From: Pseudomonas fluorescens
GTDB taxonomy: Bacteria; Pseudomonadota; Gammaproteobacteria; Pseudomonadales; Pseudomonadaceae
NCBI RefSeq assembly: GCF_902497855.1
Contig: NZ_CABVHU010000001.1
Location: 566,595 to 630,594 of the forward strand
DNA: 64,000 nucleotides
Reading direction: 5' to 3'
Positions 1-9,484 of the stretch are shown piece after piece (the stretch's first letter is position 1; each line of letters starts with the position of its first letter). The translations under genes and the position numbers were made by a program. The notes below the pieces were generated by a model. The model worked only from the letters and a program-made list of their open reading frames with translations. It had not been told where the DNA came from and did no database searches.

Positions 1-1837
1 CCGGGATCTGGTCGTAGATCTCCAGCTGGCCGGCGTTGACGATACCCATGGTCAGGCCGTTGCGGATGGCGTATAGCAGGAACACCGAGTGAATCGCCTC
101 GCGCACCGGGTTGTTGCCGCGGAACGAGAACGACACGTTGGACACGCCGCCGGACGTCAGGGCATACGGCAGTTCGTCGCGGATGTAGGCGCAGGCATTG
201 ATGAAGTCCACAGCGTAGTTGTTGTGCTCTTCGATGCCGGTGGCCACGGCGAAGATGTTCGGGTCGAAAATGATGTCTTCCGGCGGGAAGCCGACGTCAT
301 TGACCAGGATGTCGTAGGAGCGTTTGCAGATTTCTTTCTTGCGCGCCTCGGTGTCGGCCTGGCCGGCTTCGTCGAAGGCCATCACCACCACGGCGGCGCC
401 GTAGCGCTTGCACAGCTTGGCGTGCTGAATGAACTGCTCGACGCCTTCCTTCATGCTGATCGAGTTGACGATACCCTTGCCCTGGATGCATTTCAGGCCG
501 GCTTCGATCACTTCCCACTTGGAGGAGTCGATCATGATCGGCACGCGGGAGATGTCCGGCTCGCCGGCAATCAGATTGAGGAAGGTCACCATGGCCTTCT
601 TCGAATCGAGCATGCCCTCGTCCATGTTGATGTCGATCACCTGGGCGCCGGCTTCGACCTGCTGCAGGGCGACTTCCAGGGCTTCGGTGTAGTTGTCGTC
701 ACGAATCAGCCGGGCGAACTTGGCGGAGCCGGTAATGTTCGTGCGTTCGCCAACGTTGACGAACAATGAGCTGCGATCGATGGTGAAGGGTTCCAGGCCC
801 GACAGGCGGCAAGCCTTGGGAATCTCCGGGATTTCCCGCGGTGCGTAACCGGCCACGGCCTTGGCGATGGCTTCGATGTGGCCCGGCGTGGTGCCGCAGC
901 AGCCGCCGACGATGTTGAGGAAGCCGCTTTGGGCGAACTCCTCGATGACCTTGGCGGTTTCCGACGGCAGTTCGTCGTACTCGCCGAATTCGTTCGGCAG
1001 GCCGGCGTTCGGGTGCGCGGAGACATAGGTGCCGGCCTTGTTCGACAGCTCCTCCAGGTACGGGCGCAATTCGCTGGCACCGAGGGCGCAGTTCAAACCG
1101 ACCGAGATCGGCTTGGCGTGGGCCACGGAGTTCCAGAAAGCTTCGGTGGTCTGGCCCGACAAGGTGCGACCGGAGGCATCGGTGATGGTGCCGGAAATCA
1201 TGATCGGCAACTCGACGCCCAGTTCTTCGTAAACCCCTTGCACGGCAAAGATCGCGGCCTTGGCGTTCAGGGTGTCGAAGATGGTTTCGATCAGGATCAG
1301 GTCAGCGCCGCCTTCGATCAGGCCCTTGGTGGCCTCGGTGTAGTTTTCCACCAGTTCATCAAAGGTCACGTTGCGATAACCGGGGTTGTTCACGTCCGGC
1401 GACAGCGAGCAGGTACGGCTTGTAGGCCCGAGCACGCCGGCGACGAAGCGCGGCCGGTCCGGGGTTTCCAGAGTCTTGGCGTCGGCGACCTTGCGCGCCA
1501 GACGGGCACCTTCTACGTTTAACTCGTACGCCAGGTCCTGCATGCCGTAGTCGGCCTGGGACACCTGCGTGGCGTTGAAGGTGTTGGTTTCCAGAATGTC
1601 GGCGCCGGCATCCAGGTAAGCTTTTTCGATCGAGCCGATCACGTCCGGGCGCGTCAGCACCAGCAGGTCGTTGTTACCCTTGACGTCGCTCGGCCAGTCG
1701 GCAAAGCGTTTGCCGCGGTAATCCTGCTCCTCGAGCTTGTAGCTCTGGATCATCGTGCCCATGCCACCATCGAGTATCAGGATGCGCTCTTTGAGGGCGT
1801 GCTTGAGAGCTTGAAGGCGAACACTGCGATCGGACAT
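1..1837 (-). CDS. metH: Cobalamin-dependent methionine synthase MetH, N-terminal part
   Basis: This gene methylates homocysteine to methionine using methylcobalamin and 5-methyl-tetrahydrofolate in the cytoplasm. About 612 N-terminal residues lie in the window, and the 3' end is cut by the left edge. The homocysteine-binding barrel comes first, with DGGMGT near the start and zinc-ligand cysteines in GLNCA and [10 protein letters not shown]. It is followed by the pterin-binding domain, seen as [14 protein letters not shown]. The ATG at 1837 begins [12 protein letters not shown], as is usual for the family. The cobalamin and activation domains should lie to the left. It is transcribed divergently from cti, and the B12 synthesis genes a few kilobases away supply its cofactor. 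Recognition by motif is secure. Confidence 0.96.
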   Translation of the reverse strand, partial: MSDRSVRLQALKHALKERILILDGGMGTMIQSYKLEEQDYRGKRFADWPSDVKGNNDLLVLTRPDVIGSIEKAYLDAGADILETNTFNATQVSQADYGMQDLAYELNVEGARLARKVADAKTLETPDRPRFVAGVLGPTSRTCSLSPDVNNPGYRNVTFDELVENYTEATKGLIEGGADLILIETIFDTLNAKAAIFAVQGVYEELGVELPIMISGTITDASGRTLSGQTTEAFWNSVAHAKPISVGLNCALGASELRPYLEELSNKAGTYVSAHPNAGLPNEFGEYDELPSETAKVIEEFAQSGFLNIVGGCCGTTPGHIEAIAKAVAGYAPREIPEIPKACRLSGLEPFTIDRSSLFVNVGERTNITGSAKFARLIRDDNYTEALEVALQQVEAGAQVIDINMDEGMLDSKKAMVTFLNLIAGEPDISRVPIMIDSSKWEVIEAGLKCIQGKGIVNSISMKEGVEQFIQHAKLCKRYGAAVVVMAFDEAGQADTEARKKEICKRSYDILVNDVGFPPEDIIFDPNIFAVATGIEEHNNYAVDFINACAYIRDELPYALTSGGVSNVSFSFRGNNPVREAIHSVFLLYAIRNGLTMGIVNAGQLEIYDQIP

Positions 1838-1992
1838 TGGGACTACTCGGAAAGACCATGACGAAGGGGCGGGATGATAGCAAACCTGTGCGCTTTTAGA
1901 ACATGTTCGGCTTTTGCATGAATATCGCTCATGTTGGAGGGGCTGTCGGACCGGTAGAATCGCGGCGTTTTTTCACGATCGGGACCAGGGAC

Positions 1993-4287
1993 ATGTCTTT
2001 TCGCGTCATCGGCATGGTTGTGCTGTTATCAAGCTGGGGCGCCGCCGCTCAGGAGTCGCCCCTCGCGGCTGCCATCTCCTACCGCCGCGACATACAACCG
2101 ATCTTCAGCGAAAAGTGCGTAGCCTGCCACGCCTGCTACGACGCCGCCTGTCAGCTCAATCTGGGTAGTGGAGAAGGCGTGGCGCGCGGTGCGACCAAGA
2201 TCCCGGTCTACGACGGCGAGCGCAGCAAGGCCGCTGCGCCGACCCGGCTGTTTTATGACGCCTTCGGCAAACGGGCCTGGCAGCAGAAAGGCTTCTATTC
2301 GGTGCTCGACGCCCAAGGCAGCCAGGCCGCGTTGATGGCACAAATGCTGGAGTTGGGCCACAAAACACCTTTGCAACCCAACGCCAAACTGCCTGAAGAC
2401 ATCGTTCTGGGCCTGAACCGGGAAAACCGCTGCGCCATGCCGGCCGAGTTCGAGGGTTACGCCGGCGCGCATCCGAAAGAGGGCATGCCACTGGCCGTGA
2501 CCGGCCTGACCGCTCAGCAATACCAGACGCTGCAGCGCTGGCTGGCCTCGGGTGCGCCCATCGATGAGCAAGCTCTGCAGCCGTCGGCCGAGGAAGCCTT
2601 GCAGGTGGTGCAGTGGGAAAACCTGCTCAATGCCCCGGGCGCGCGACAAAGCCTGGTGGGGCGCTGGCTGTTCGAGCACTGGTTCCTTGCGCATCTCTAT
2701 TTCAAGGACGGCGAGCCGGGGCATTTCTTCCAGTGGGTGCGTTCGCGCACGCCAACGGGGCAGCCCATCGACCTGATCAGCACCCGCCGCCCGAACGACG
2801 ATCCCGGGACGCAGGTGTATTACCGTCTGTGGCCGGTGCAGGGGGTGATCGTGCAGAAAACCCACATTACCTACCCCCTGAGCGCGGCGAAGATGGCGCG
2901 GATCAAAAGCCTGTTCTACCGCGGCAACTGGCAAGTCAACGCCCTGCCGGGCTACGGGCCGGATCGCCGGGCCAATCCGTTCACCACGTTCGAGGCGATC
3001 CCGGCCCAGGCGCGTTACCAGTTCATGCTCGATAACGCCGAGTATTTCGTGCGCACCTTTATTCGCGGCCCGGTGTGTCGTGGGCAGATTGCCACCGACG
3101 TGATTCGTGACAATTTCTGGGCGTTGTTTCAGGCGCCTGAGCACGACCTCTACGTCACCGACCCGAATTACCGTGGCCAGGCCACGCCGTTGCTGGCGAT
3201 GCCGGGGCAGAATGATGACGTCGGCAGCGTCCTGAGCCTGTGGCACGATTATCGCGACAAGCGCAATGAGTACGAGGCGCTGCGCCAGGACAGCTACGCC
3301 GATACGCCGGCGCCGGGCTGGTCGACCTTATGGGCCGGCAACGACAATGCCTTGCTGAGCATTTTTCGGCATTTCGACAGCGCCTCGGTGAACAAGGGGT
3401 TGATCGGAGACGTGCCGCAAACGATGTGGTTGTTCGATTATCCATTGCTGGAGCGCACTTATTATCAACTGGCGGTCAATTTCGATGTGTTCGGCAATGT
3501 CTCCCACCAGGCACAGACACGGCTGTACTTCGACCTGATTCGCAACGGCGCCGAACAGAACTTCCTGCGCCTGATGCCCGCCGATTCGCGGGGCGATTAC
3601 CTCGACGACTGGTATCAGAACAGCGCCAGAATCAAGTTGTGGCTGGACTATGAGGCCATCGACAACGACCAGCCAACGGCGTTGGAGCTGGATGAAAAGG
3701 ACCCCAAACGCGACTTCGCCAGGCAGTTGCTGGTCCGATACGGTGACCTCAATGCCAAACCCGATCCGATCAATCGCTGCGAAAGCGCTTATTGTTCGCG
3801 ACCCAATATCGATGCGGCGCTGCAGAGTGCCGAACAGGCCTTGAGCCGCCTGGCGTCCCGCCCGGCGGCCGGGCTCAAGGTCATCGATCAACTGCCGGAG
3901 GCGATCATGCTGCGGATCGAGACGCAAAGCGGCAAGCGCGAGGTCTACAGCCTGCTGCGCAATCGTGCGCACAGCAATGTGGCGTTCCTGGTAGGCGAGT
4001 CGCTGCGTTATCAGCCGGGGCTGGACACGATCAGCATTTTCCCGGGCGTTCTCAGCAGTTATCCGAACTTCATCTTCAACATTCCCGCCGAGCAAGTGCC
4101 GGCATTCGTCGACGCAATGGAAAACGCCAGGGACGCCAAACATTTCGAGAAAATTGTCGAGCACTGGGGCATTCGTCGCAGTCATCCGCAGTTCTGGTTT
4201 TACTTCCATGACCTGAGCCGGTACGTCCACGAGACCGATCCGGTGGAAGAGGGCGTGCTGGACATGAACCGCTACGAAAACCTCTGA
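1993..4287 (+). CDS. cti: Fatty acid cis/trans isomerase (periplasmic haem protein)
   Basis: Cti converts cis-unsaturated membrane fatty acids to trans isomers, a fast solvent and heat stress response of pseudomonads. I chose the ATG at 1993 because it starts a clean signal peptide (MSFRVIGMVVLLSSWGAAAQ). An upstream in-frame start at 1903 would add 30 residues ahead of it. The c-type haem motif CVACH follows at residues 42-46, early in the mature protein as in known Cti. The 764-residue length fits the family. The gene stands alone, divergent from metH, and is followed by two tandem REPINs. The call rests on haem motif, length and overall sequence character. Confidence 0.92.
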   Translation: MSFRVIGMVVLLSSWGAAAQESPLAAAISYRRDIQPIFSEKCVACHACYDAACQLNLGSGEGVARGATKIPVYDGERSKAAAPTRLFYDAFGKRAWQQKGFYSVLDAQGSQAALMAQMLELGHKTPLQPNAKLPEDIVLGLNRENRCAMPAEFEGYAGAHPKEGMPLAVTGLTAQQYQTLQRWLASGAPIDEQALQPSAEEALQVVQWENLLNAPGARQSLVGRWLFEHWFLAHLYFKDGEPGHFFQWVRSRTPTGQPIDLISTRRPNDDPGTQVYYRLWPVQGVIVQKTHITYPLSAAKMARIKSLFYRGNWQVNALPGYGPDRRANPFTTFEAIPAQARYQFMLDNAEYFVRTFIRGPVCRGQIATDVIRDNFWALFQAPEHDLYVTDPNYRGQATPLLAMPGQNDDVGSVLSLWHDYRDKRNEYEALRQDSYADTPAPGWSTLWAGNDNALLSIFRHFDSASVNKGLIGDVPQTMWLFDYPLLERTYYQLAVNFDVFGNVSHQAQTRLYFDLIRNGAEQNFLRLMPADSRGDYLDDWYQNSARIKLWLDYEAIDNDQPTALELDEKDPKRDFARQLLVRYGDLNAKPDPINRCESAYCSRPNIDAALQSAEQALSRLASRPAAGLKVIDQLPEAIMLRIETQSGKREVYSLLRNRAHSNVAFLVGESLRYQPGLDTISIFPGVLSSYPNFIFNIPAEQVPAFVDAMENARDAKHFEKIVEHWGIRRSHPQFWFYFHDLSRYVHETDPVEEGVLDMNRYENL

Positions 4288-4310
4288 CTGACCTGACGCC
4301 TTCGCTGGCC

Positions 4311-4401
4311 CTGTAGGAGCTGGCTTGCCAGCGAAAAGGTCATCACATTCAACATAGATGTTGACCGGTCTGACGCCTTCGCCAGCAAGCCGGCTCCTAC
4401 A
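4311..4401. repeat. REPIN, copy 1 of a tandem pair
   Basis: Two inverted REP arms (CTGTAGGAGCTGGCTTGCC and GCCAGCAAGCCGGCTCCTAC) enclose a spacer of roughly 45 bases. The spacer and right arm are nearly identical to those of the copy at 4444-4538. Confidence 0.9.
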
Positions 4402-4443
4402 CGGGATCGGCGTCGTCCACCGATTTCGTGTTCACCGAAGCCC

Positions 4444-4538
4444 CCTGTAGGAGCTGGCTTGCCAGCGAATAGGCCATCACATTCAACATAGATGTTGGCC
4501 GGTCTGACGCCTTCGCCAGCAAGCCGGCTCCTACAGGG
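4444..4538. repeat. REPIN, copy 2 of a tandem pair
   Basis: Same arms as the copy at 4311-4401. The inner spacer (from catcacattcaac to the right arm) differs at only one or two bases, so the pair looks like a recent local duplication between cti and nfuA. Confidence 0.9.
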
Positions 4539-4570
4539 GGGCGCGAAATCTTTCCCGACAAAAATACTAG

Positions 4571-5212
<642 letters not shown>

Positions 5213-5233
5213 GGTGTTCGCTGCGACATGAAA

Positions 5234-5261
5234 AACGGCGCCCCGTGAGCGCCGTTTTTTT
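5234..5261 (+). terminator. Rho-independent terminator of nfuA
   Basis: The stem AACGGCGC/GCGCCGTT with a short loop is followed by a run of Ts, 22 bases after the nfuA stop codon. Confidence 0.9.
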
Positions 5262-5274
5262 ATGGGTGATATTT

Positions 5275-5403
5275 GATCGTTCCCACGCTCCGCGTTGATC
5301 GTTCCCACGCTCCGCGTGGGAATGCAGCTCAGGACGCTCCGCGTCCCAAAAGCGGACGCAGAGCGTCCGTTGAGGCATTCCCACGCAGAGCGTGGGAACG
5401 ATC
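5275..5403. repeat. REPIN of a second family (GATCGTTCCCACGC type)
   Basis: Arms GATCGTTCCCACGCTC and GAGCGTGGGAACGATC face each other. Inner arms GGACGCTCCGCGTCC and GGACGCAGAGCGTCC form a second dyad. The left outer arm is partly duplicated (5275-5297). A close relative lies at 34158-34264. The right arm runs into the last codon of cobM. Confidence 0.9.
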
Positions 5404-6151
5404 AGGATGGACGATACAAATGTGCATGCCCGGCGCGGTACAGCGACGACTCACTGAATTGATCGCTGCCCAACACCCGACCCACCAGAATCAACGCCGT
5501 GCGCCGAAACCCCTTCGCTTCAACCTTCCCGGCAATATCCGCCAACGTACCCACCACCCAATCCTGATCCGGCCAGGTCGCCCGGTGAATTACTGCGATC
5601 GGACAGTCCGCGCCGTAATGCGGGAGCAATTCGACCAGGATCTTCTCTAGATGATTGACCCCCAGATGGATCGCCATGGTCGCCCCATGCTGCGCCAGGC
5701 TGCCGAGCTCTTCACCGGCAGGCATTACCGTCTTGTCGGCGTAACGGGTCAGAATCACGCTCTGTGACACATCCGGCAAGGTCAACTCCGCCCCCAGCAG
5801 GGCCGCACAGGCCGCTGTCGCGGTAACGCCGGGAATGATTTCAAAGGCAATGTCGAGTTCGCGCAGGTAGCGAATCTGCTCGCCGATGGCGCCATACAGG
5901 CCCGGATCGCCGGAATGCACCCGCGCCACATCCTGGCCCTTGGCATGGGCGTCCTTGATCAGTTCGATGATCTGTTCCAGGTGCAGTTCGGCGCTGTTCA
6001 CCAGTTGTTCGGCCTGATGGCCTTCGAGCACGGCGGCGGGTACCAGGGAGCCGGCATAGATGATCACCGGGCAGCTGCGGATCAGCCGTTGGCCTTTGAC
6101 GGTGATCAGTTCCGGGTCGCCGGGACCTGCGCCAATGAAGTAGACAGTCAT
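5402..6151 (-). CDS. cobM: Precorrin-4 C11-methyltransferase
   Basis: CobM transfers a methyl group from SAM to C-11 of precorrin-4 in aerobic cobalamin synthesis. The 249-residue protein opens with MTVYFIGAGPGDPELIT, the SAM-binding loop of the tetrapyrrole methylase family. It also has the family signatures HSGDPGLYGAIGEQ and EIIPGVTA. The ATG at 6151 was preferred over an upstream in-frame start at 6205, because the conserved N-terminus begins here. It is the last gene of the leftward cobM-cobE-cbtA-cbtB unit under a B12 riboswitch, separated from cobE by about 80 bases. Confidence 0.95.
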   Translation of the reverse strand: MTVYFIGAGPGDPELITVKGQRLIRSCPVIIYAGSLVPAAVLEGHQAEQLVNSAELHLEQIIELIKDAHAKGQDVARVHSGDPGLYGAIGEQIRYLRELDIAFEIIPGVTATAACAALLGAELTLPDVSQSVILTRYADKTVMPAGEELGSLAQHGATMAIHLGVNHLEKILVELLPHYGADCPIAVIHRATWPDQDWVVGTLADIAGKVEAKGFRRTALILVGRVLGSDQFSESSLYRAGHAHLYRPS

Positions 6152-6232
6152 CGTCGGTTCCTGTGAAAAAGGGCCTGGGCAAGGCTTCAGATGAAGATTG
6201 CTCATGATCGAAAGCGGGGATTATCGGGGGTT

Positions 6233-6646
6233 TTATGCAGTGCCGGCCAACGCGAGGGTGGCCTGGGCATATTTCTGTCGCGAAATCAGCAGTTTCGCCG
6301 GCGCCTGGGTCAGTTGTTCGGCCAGGGCCAGGGCGGCACTTTCCGCGACGCCGTAACAGCCGGTGCGTTCGAACGCGATGTCCGAGCGGTGGCTGAGTTG
6401 CGGCTGATAACCGGCCAGTTGTTCGCTGCTGAAATACATCAGCGGCAGCGCAAGCTGTGCGGCCAGTTCGATGAGGCCCGGTTCTTCGCGCTTCAGGTCG
6501 ATGCTGGCCAGGGCCTTGACCTGGCGTAGCTCGATCCGATGAGCCTGCAACGCCTGGTCGAGCAATGCCCGCAAGGTGCCGACGGGGCAGCCGCGCTGGC
6601 AACCCAGGCCGACCACCAGGATCGGCACGGTGCTGTTATCGGTCAT
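6233..6646 (-). CDS. cobE: CobE/CbiG C-terminal-like cobalamin biosynthesis protein
   Basis: This 137-residue protein matches the CobE family, homologous to the C-terminal part of CbiG. It is required for B12 synthesis in pseudomonads, but its exact role is not settled. The N-terminus MTDNSTVPILVVGLGCQRG holds the family's glycine- and cysteine-containing loop, and GCYGVAESAAL is a second conserved stretch. The ATG at 6646 overlaps the cbtA stop codon (ATGA), which indicates translational coupling. A longer in-frame reading to 6916 is only cbtA read in another frame. Confidence 0.88.
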   Translation of the reverse strand: MTDNSTVPILVVGLGCQRGCPVGTLRALLDQALQAHRIELRQVKALASIDLKREEPGLIELAAQLALPLMYFSSEQLAGYQPQLSHRSDIAFERTGCYGVAESAALALAEQLTQAPAKLLISRQKYAQATLALAGTA

Positions 6647-7350
6647 GCGTGGTATTGGCCATCGCTTTTGCGGCGGAACAACCAGGCGCTGACCAGGCCC
6701 AGGGCCAGCCAGAACGCGACGTTGGTCAGCTGCGAAGCGATTTTGAACTGCGACTCGAGCGCTTGCGGAGCGAGCATCGAGTGCACTTCCGGTTGCGGCG
6801 CGCCAATCACGTGTGGAACGGCGAGGATGGCGACACCGAGGATCTTCATCAGCCAGTGACGGCTGAACACGATCAGGGCGATGCCGGCCGCGGTCGAGGC
6901 GGCAGTACCGATCCACCAGACCTGCCGTTGCGCCAGATCGGCCGCGGCAGTCCCCGGCAGTTCAGGCGGCAGGCCGAGGGTCGGCGCAAGCACGAAGGTG
7001 GCATAGCCGGCCAGGCCCCAGAGCAGGCCTTGAGAGGTTTTGGTCGGGGCGCGCAGGGTGTAGAGGCCGGCGAGCATCAACGCGAAACCGACCGCTACCA
7101 CCAGGTTGCCGCCGGTGGTCGACAGCACGCGCTGCCAGCCGTCTTCCGGCTCCCAGGCCTCGGCATCATGGGTGTGCGCGGCGACAGCACCCGCGGCATG
7201 TTCATGAACTTCGACAGCCGCCGGCTCGGATTTTTCGTAGGTCTCGGCCTGCAGAATCAGCGGTGAAATCCAGAAACTTTGCAGCAGGGTCAGCAACAGG
7301 GCGGCCAGCAGCCCGGTGAAACCCGCGGTTTGCGCGATACGCTTGATCAT
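6643..7350 (-). CDS. cbtA: Cobalt transporter subunit CbtA
   Basis: CbtA is a multi-pass inner membrane protein found with CbtB in B12-regulated loci and predicted to import cobalt. About 235 residues contain five or more hydrophobic segments and a histidine-rich stretch (HEHAAGAVAAHTH) that could bind metal. I chose the ATG at 7350, 11 bases after the cbtB stop. A GTG at 7371 in the same frame would overlap cbtB and is possible. The place under a cobalamin riboswitch beside cobM and cobE supports cobalt rather than another metal. Confidence 0.88.
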   Translation of the reverse strand: MIKRIAQTAGFTGLLAALLLTLLQSFWISPLILQAETYEKSEPAAVEVHEHAAGAVAAHTHDAEAWEPEDGWQRVLSTTGGNLVVAVGFALMLAGLYTLRAPTKTSQGLLWGLAGYATFVLAPTLGLPPELPGTAAADLAQRQVWWIGTAASTAAGIALIVFSRHWLMKILGVAILAVPHVIGAPQPEVHSMLAPQALESQFKIASQLTNVAFWLALGLVSAWLFRRKSDGQYHA

Positions 7351-7361
7351 GTCGGCAGGTC

Positions 7362-7565
7362 TCAATGGCACGGGAAGGCGGCGCTATGACGGGTATCGTG
7401 CGCGGCATTGTGCACCGCTTCGATGTGCGAGAAACCGGCAAAATAGACGAGACACGCACCCAGGATCGACGCACACGCGGCGGCGGTCAGGCGTTGGGTC
7501 AGGGTCGTGGTGCTGCTGGCGGTGCTCTTATCGGTGTTGCTGCCGGTACTGCTGATGATCGACAT
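7362..7565 (-). CDS. cbtB: Cobalt transporter subunit CbtB
   Basis: This 67-residue protein has one central transmembrane segment and a C-terminal histidine-rich tail ending AAFPCH, the metal-binding signature of CbtB. The start has a strong purine-rich ribosome site (AGAGGGAAG) on the minus strand. It is the first gene after the riboswitch and is followed at once by cbtA. Confidence 0.9.
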   Translation of the reverse strand: MSIISSTGSNTDKSTASSTTTLTQRLTAAACASILGACLVYFAGFSHIEAVHNAAHDTRHSAAFPCH

Positions 7566-7684
7566 GGCGCTTCCCTCTGGTCTGTCAGCGGGTGAATGGA
7601 GCGCATGGAGAATCCCTGCGCATCAAGTACGCAGAGGCTCTAACAGCGCCCGCCCACCGCGGGTTTGTTATTCAGTGAACGTGA

Positions 7685-7905
7685 CGCTCACTCGGTGTTG
7701 CGGGCCGGTCTCCGGGCTCACGAGGGGCCAGGCTGTGGCCTGAACCTGCAAGCGCCACCTTCCCATGCCGAACTGCAGGCACAGTGGATCTGACGCTTCG
7801 CTCGCTTACCGTTGCGGGGGCAGCACCGGACTGACATGGCCTTGAGTAAAGCACATGATTCACCGGTTTCCCGTTTCACCCTGTGAAGGGCACCCGTAAC
7901 AAGGC
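7685..7905 (-). promoter_or_regulatory. Cobalamin riboswitch upstream of cbtB
   Basis: On the minus strand the conserved core GCTGCCCCCGCAACGG (about 7811-7826) and the B12 box GAGCCCGGAGACCGGCCC (about 7702-7722) are present. The 5' element AACGGGAAACCGGTG (about 7862-7877) completes the layout. A short GC-rich hairpin lies between the aptamer and cbtB and could serve as expression platform. Outer limits are approximate. Confidence 0.93.
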
Positions 7906-7974
7906 GTGTAGGAGAGCATGGGCGGGGGTTGGGCGTCAATTGGCAGGGGTTCTCATTCGAGATCGAGGTGACTG

Positions 7975-8057
7975 CTTCGCGGGCAAGCCTCGCTCCTACA
8001 AGAGCACCGCCGTCCTGTAGGAGCGAGCGGTGCGGCGATCCGACTTGCCCGCGAAGG
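7975..8057. repeat. REPIN between the two B12 riboswitches
   Basis: The left arm is CTTCGCGGGCAAGCCTCGCT. The right arm GTAGGAGCGAG carries about 16 extra bases before CTTGCCCGCGAAGG. It sits exactly between the two divergent riboswitch leaders. Confidence 0.8.
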
Positions 8058-8116
8058 CGTCCTTGCCGTTGCCACAAGACATTGACCCGCCCCAAGACCA
8101 TGCGTAGCCTTGCGCT

Positions 8117-8325
8117 TTCGAGGTTCTTCGGCGTCTGCCGAAGCTAAGAAGGGAACGCGGTCGATGCCGCGGCTGCCCCCGCAACTGTGAACGGTGATGT
8201 TCGCTGCCACGCCACTGCAAACCCTGATCCGTCAGGTTCGCGGGAAGGCGCAGCCAACGCCAGTCGAACGACTGGCACACCGTCAGCCAGGAGACCTGCC
8301 TCGACACAGATTCTCACTTTCAACC
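8117..8325 (+). promoter_or_regulatory. Cobalamin riboswitch upstream of cobW
   Basis: The 5' element AAGAAGGGAACGCGGT (about 8147-8162), the core GGCTGCCCCCGCAACTGT (8171-8188) and the B12 box AGCCAGGAGACCTGCC (8285-8300) are in order. Downstream, ATGCCC (8391-8396) can pair with GGGCAT (8411-8416), which would mask the cobW ribosome site AAAGGG. That suggests translational control. Confidence 0.94.
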
Positions 8326-8419
8326 GGGCGGGGTGATCCGGTGGCGAACTCTTCAGGCACGCGCGTCCGCGTTGCCGGTTGTCGTCCCGTATGCCCGCCA
8401 CCTTGCCAAAGGGCATCCG

Positions 8420-9481
8420 ATGAAAACACTGGCCAAACTCCCCGTCACCATCGTTACCGGCTTTCTCGGCTCGGGCAAGACCACCTTGCTGCGGCACATG
8501 CTCGACAACGCCCAGGGCCGTCGCATTGCGGTGATCGTCAACGAGTTCGGCGAGCTGGGCATCGATGGCGAAATCCTCAAGCAGTGCAGCATCGGCTGCA
8601 CCGAGGAAGAAGCCAACGGCCGCGTCTACGAACTGGCCAACGGCTGTCTGTGCTGCACCGTCCAGGAAGAGTTCTTCCCGGTGATGCGCGAGCTGGTCGC
8701 CCGTCGCGGCGACCTCGATCACATCCTCATCGAAACCTCGGGCCTGGCCCTGCCCAAACCTTTGGTGCAAGCCTTCCAGTGGCCGGAAATCCGCAGCGCC
8801 TGCACCGTTGACGCGGTGATCACCGTGGTCGACAGCCCGGCCGTCGCCGCTGGCACTTTCGCCGCCTTCCCGGACCAGGTCGACGCCATGCGCAAACTCG
8901 ACCCGAACCTGGACCACGAATCGCCGCTGCACGAACTGTTTGCCGACCAACTGGCCAGCGCCGACCTGGTGATCCTCAACAAGGCCGACCTGATCAGCCC
9001 TGAAGACCTGGCCCGGGTGCGCCTGGAAGTCGCCGAAGAACTGCCGCCAGCGGTAAAAGTCATCGAAGCCAGCAGCGGCCGCCTGCGATTGGACGTACTG
9101 ATCGGCCTCGGTGCCGGTTCCGAAGAACACATCGACAGCCGTCACAGCCATCATGATCATCACCATGAAGGCGAGGACGACCACGACCACGACGCCTTCG
9201 ATTCGATCTCCATCGAACTGCCGCAAGCCGACGAAAGCCTGCTGCTGGATGCCTTGACCCAACTGGTGGTCCAGCACGGCATCCTGCGCGTCAAAGGGTT
9301 CGCCGCGATCCCGGGCAAACCGATGCGCCTGTTGATCCAGGGCGTGGGCACGCGCTTTGACAAGCATTTCGATCGTCAGTGGGGGGGCGATGAAGCGCGC
9401 ACCACGCGCCTGGTGTTGATCGGCCAGGAACTGGACGCGACGCTGCTCGAAGCGCAATTGCGCGCCGCACTCAGCGTTTAA
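8420..9481 (+). CDS. cobW: CobW-type GTPase metallochaperone
   Basis: CobW is a G3E-family GTPase thought to hand cobalt to the CobN cobaltochelatase. The 353-residue protein has Walker A GFLGSGKTT at residues 14-22 and the metal-binding CxCC motif as CLCC at 76-79. It has a guanine-specificity NKAD motif near the middle and a histidine-rich stretch (RHSHHDHHHEGEDDHDHD) before the C-terminal domain. The start at 8420 follows AAAGGG; an upstream in-frame start at 8333 falls in the riboswitch leader. cobN begins four bases after its stop. Confidence 0.95.
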   Translation: MKTLAKLPVTIVTGFLGSGKTTLLRHMLDNAQGRRIAVIVNEFGELGIDGEILKQCSIGCTEEEANGRVYELANGCLCCTVQEEFFPVMRELVARRGDLDHILIETSGLALPKPLVQAFQWPEIRSACTVDAVITVVDSPAVAAGTFAAFPDQVDAMRKLDPNLDHESPLHELFADQLASADLVILNKADLISPEDLARVRLEVAEELPPAVKVIEASSGRLRLDVLIGLGAGSEEHIDSRHSHHDHHHEGEDDHDHDAFDSISIELPQADESLLLDALTQLVVQHGILRVKGFAAIPGKPMRLLIQGVGTRFDKHFDRQWGGDEARTTRLVLIGQELDATLLEAQLRAALSV

Positions 9482-9484
9482 GCC

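Noticed and set aside
89..769. 226-codon open frame on the plus strand
   Set aside because: It is antisense to metH, which has clear family motifs on the other strand; the translation is low-complexity with many His, Val and Ala residues.
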